From: an uncultured Gammaproteobacteria bacterium
GTDB lineage: Bacteria > Pseudomonadota > Gammaproteobacteria > Nitrosococcales > Methylophagaceae
Assembly: GCA_913058195.1 (NCBI GenBank)
Contig: CAJXPP010000153.1
Span: 1 to 5,707, forward strand
DNA length: 5,707 nucleotides
Direction of reading: 5' to 3'
The notes beneath the pieces are model-generated. The model was not told where the DNA came from. It was given only the letters and a program-made list of their open reading frames with translations, and searched no databases. Shown piece by piece: positions 5,660 to 5,707 of this stretch; within the stretch, counting starts at the first letter, position 1, and every line of letters begins with the position of its first letter. Both the position numbers and the translations under genes were made by a program.

Positions 5660-5707
5660 CTGTCTCTTATACACATCTCCGAGCCCACGAGACTAGGCAT
5701 GATCTCG
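5660..5707 (-). other. Untrimmed Nextera i7 adapter (artefact)
   Basis: Mirror of the left end. The Tn5 mosaic end complement CTGTCTCTTATACACATCT is at 5660-5678 and the read-2 extension at 5679-5693. The index TAGGCATG (5694-5701) and the P7 bases ATCTCG (5702-5707) complete it. It is the reverse complement of positions 1-46 plus two more P7 bases. Genomic sequence ends at 5659. Confidence 0.98.

Noticed and set aside
1..5707. Composite transposon or linear plasmid bounded by 46-bp terminal inverted repeats
   Set aside because: The repeats are Illumina Nextera adapter plus index. There is no transposase, and the contents are ordinary chromosomal genes.

Overview
The window looks like a chromosomal piece of an AT-rich (by eye about 40% GC) gammaproteobacterium. 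The ferrochelatase is of the Pseudomonas-like type (internal HCLKSADCC segment, FQSRLGRAKW motif), and as I recall the gene order resembles the hemH / TIGR01777 epimerase / DUF523-DUF1722 / MerR / phrB neighbourhood of pseudomonads and relatives. I cannot name the genus. Only positions 47-5659 are biological. The outermost 46 and 48 bases are untrimmed Nextera i7 adapter with its index, forming a false 46-bp terminal inverted repeat.

Layout: 47-268 is non-coding, with several small palindromes and a possible weak terminator of the leftward operon. The leftward operon is yfcH (1283-2191, TIGR01777-family NAD(P)-binding epimerase-like protein) followed 6 bp later by hemH (269-1276, ferrochelatase). 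A 110-bp divergent intergenic region (2192-2301) separates it from a tightly packed rightward operon: rudS (2302-3246, TudS/DUF523 + DUF1722 tRNA 4-thiouridine desulfidase), a LitR/CarH-like MerR regulator (3236-4147) and phrB (4144-5556, class I CPD photolyase). These three genes overlap by 11 bp and 4 bp. Positions 5557-5659 are a non-coding tail.

Functionally the window reads as a light-defence locus. PhrB repairs UV-made cyclobutane dimers using light. RudS-type enzymes erase s4U from tRNA, the chromophore behind near-UV growth arrest. HemH consumes protoporphyrin IX, a strong photosensitiser. The regulator belongs to the LitR/CarH family, but both cobalamin-contact motifs are degenerate (W-x9-EK instead of W-x9-EH; DTAETT instead of E/DxHxxG). 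It therefore resembles the B12-independent 'class II LitR' (PplR) proteins of Pseudomonas putida, which depend on separate LOV photoreceptors.

The divergent intergenic region holds TATACA-N12-TGTACA at 2231-2254, an exact match to the PplR1 operator consensus I remember, T(G/A)TACA-N12-TGTA(C/T)A. It lies between the probable -10 boxes of the two operons. The most interesting hypothesis is that a single light-responsive operator controls DNA repair, tRNA de-thiolation and porphyrin removal together.
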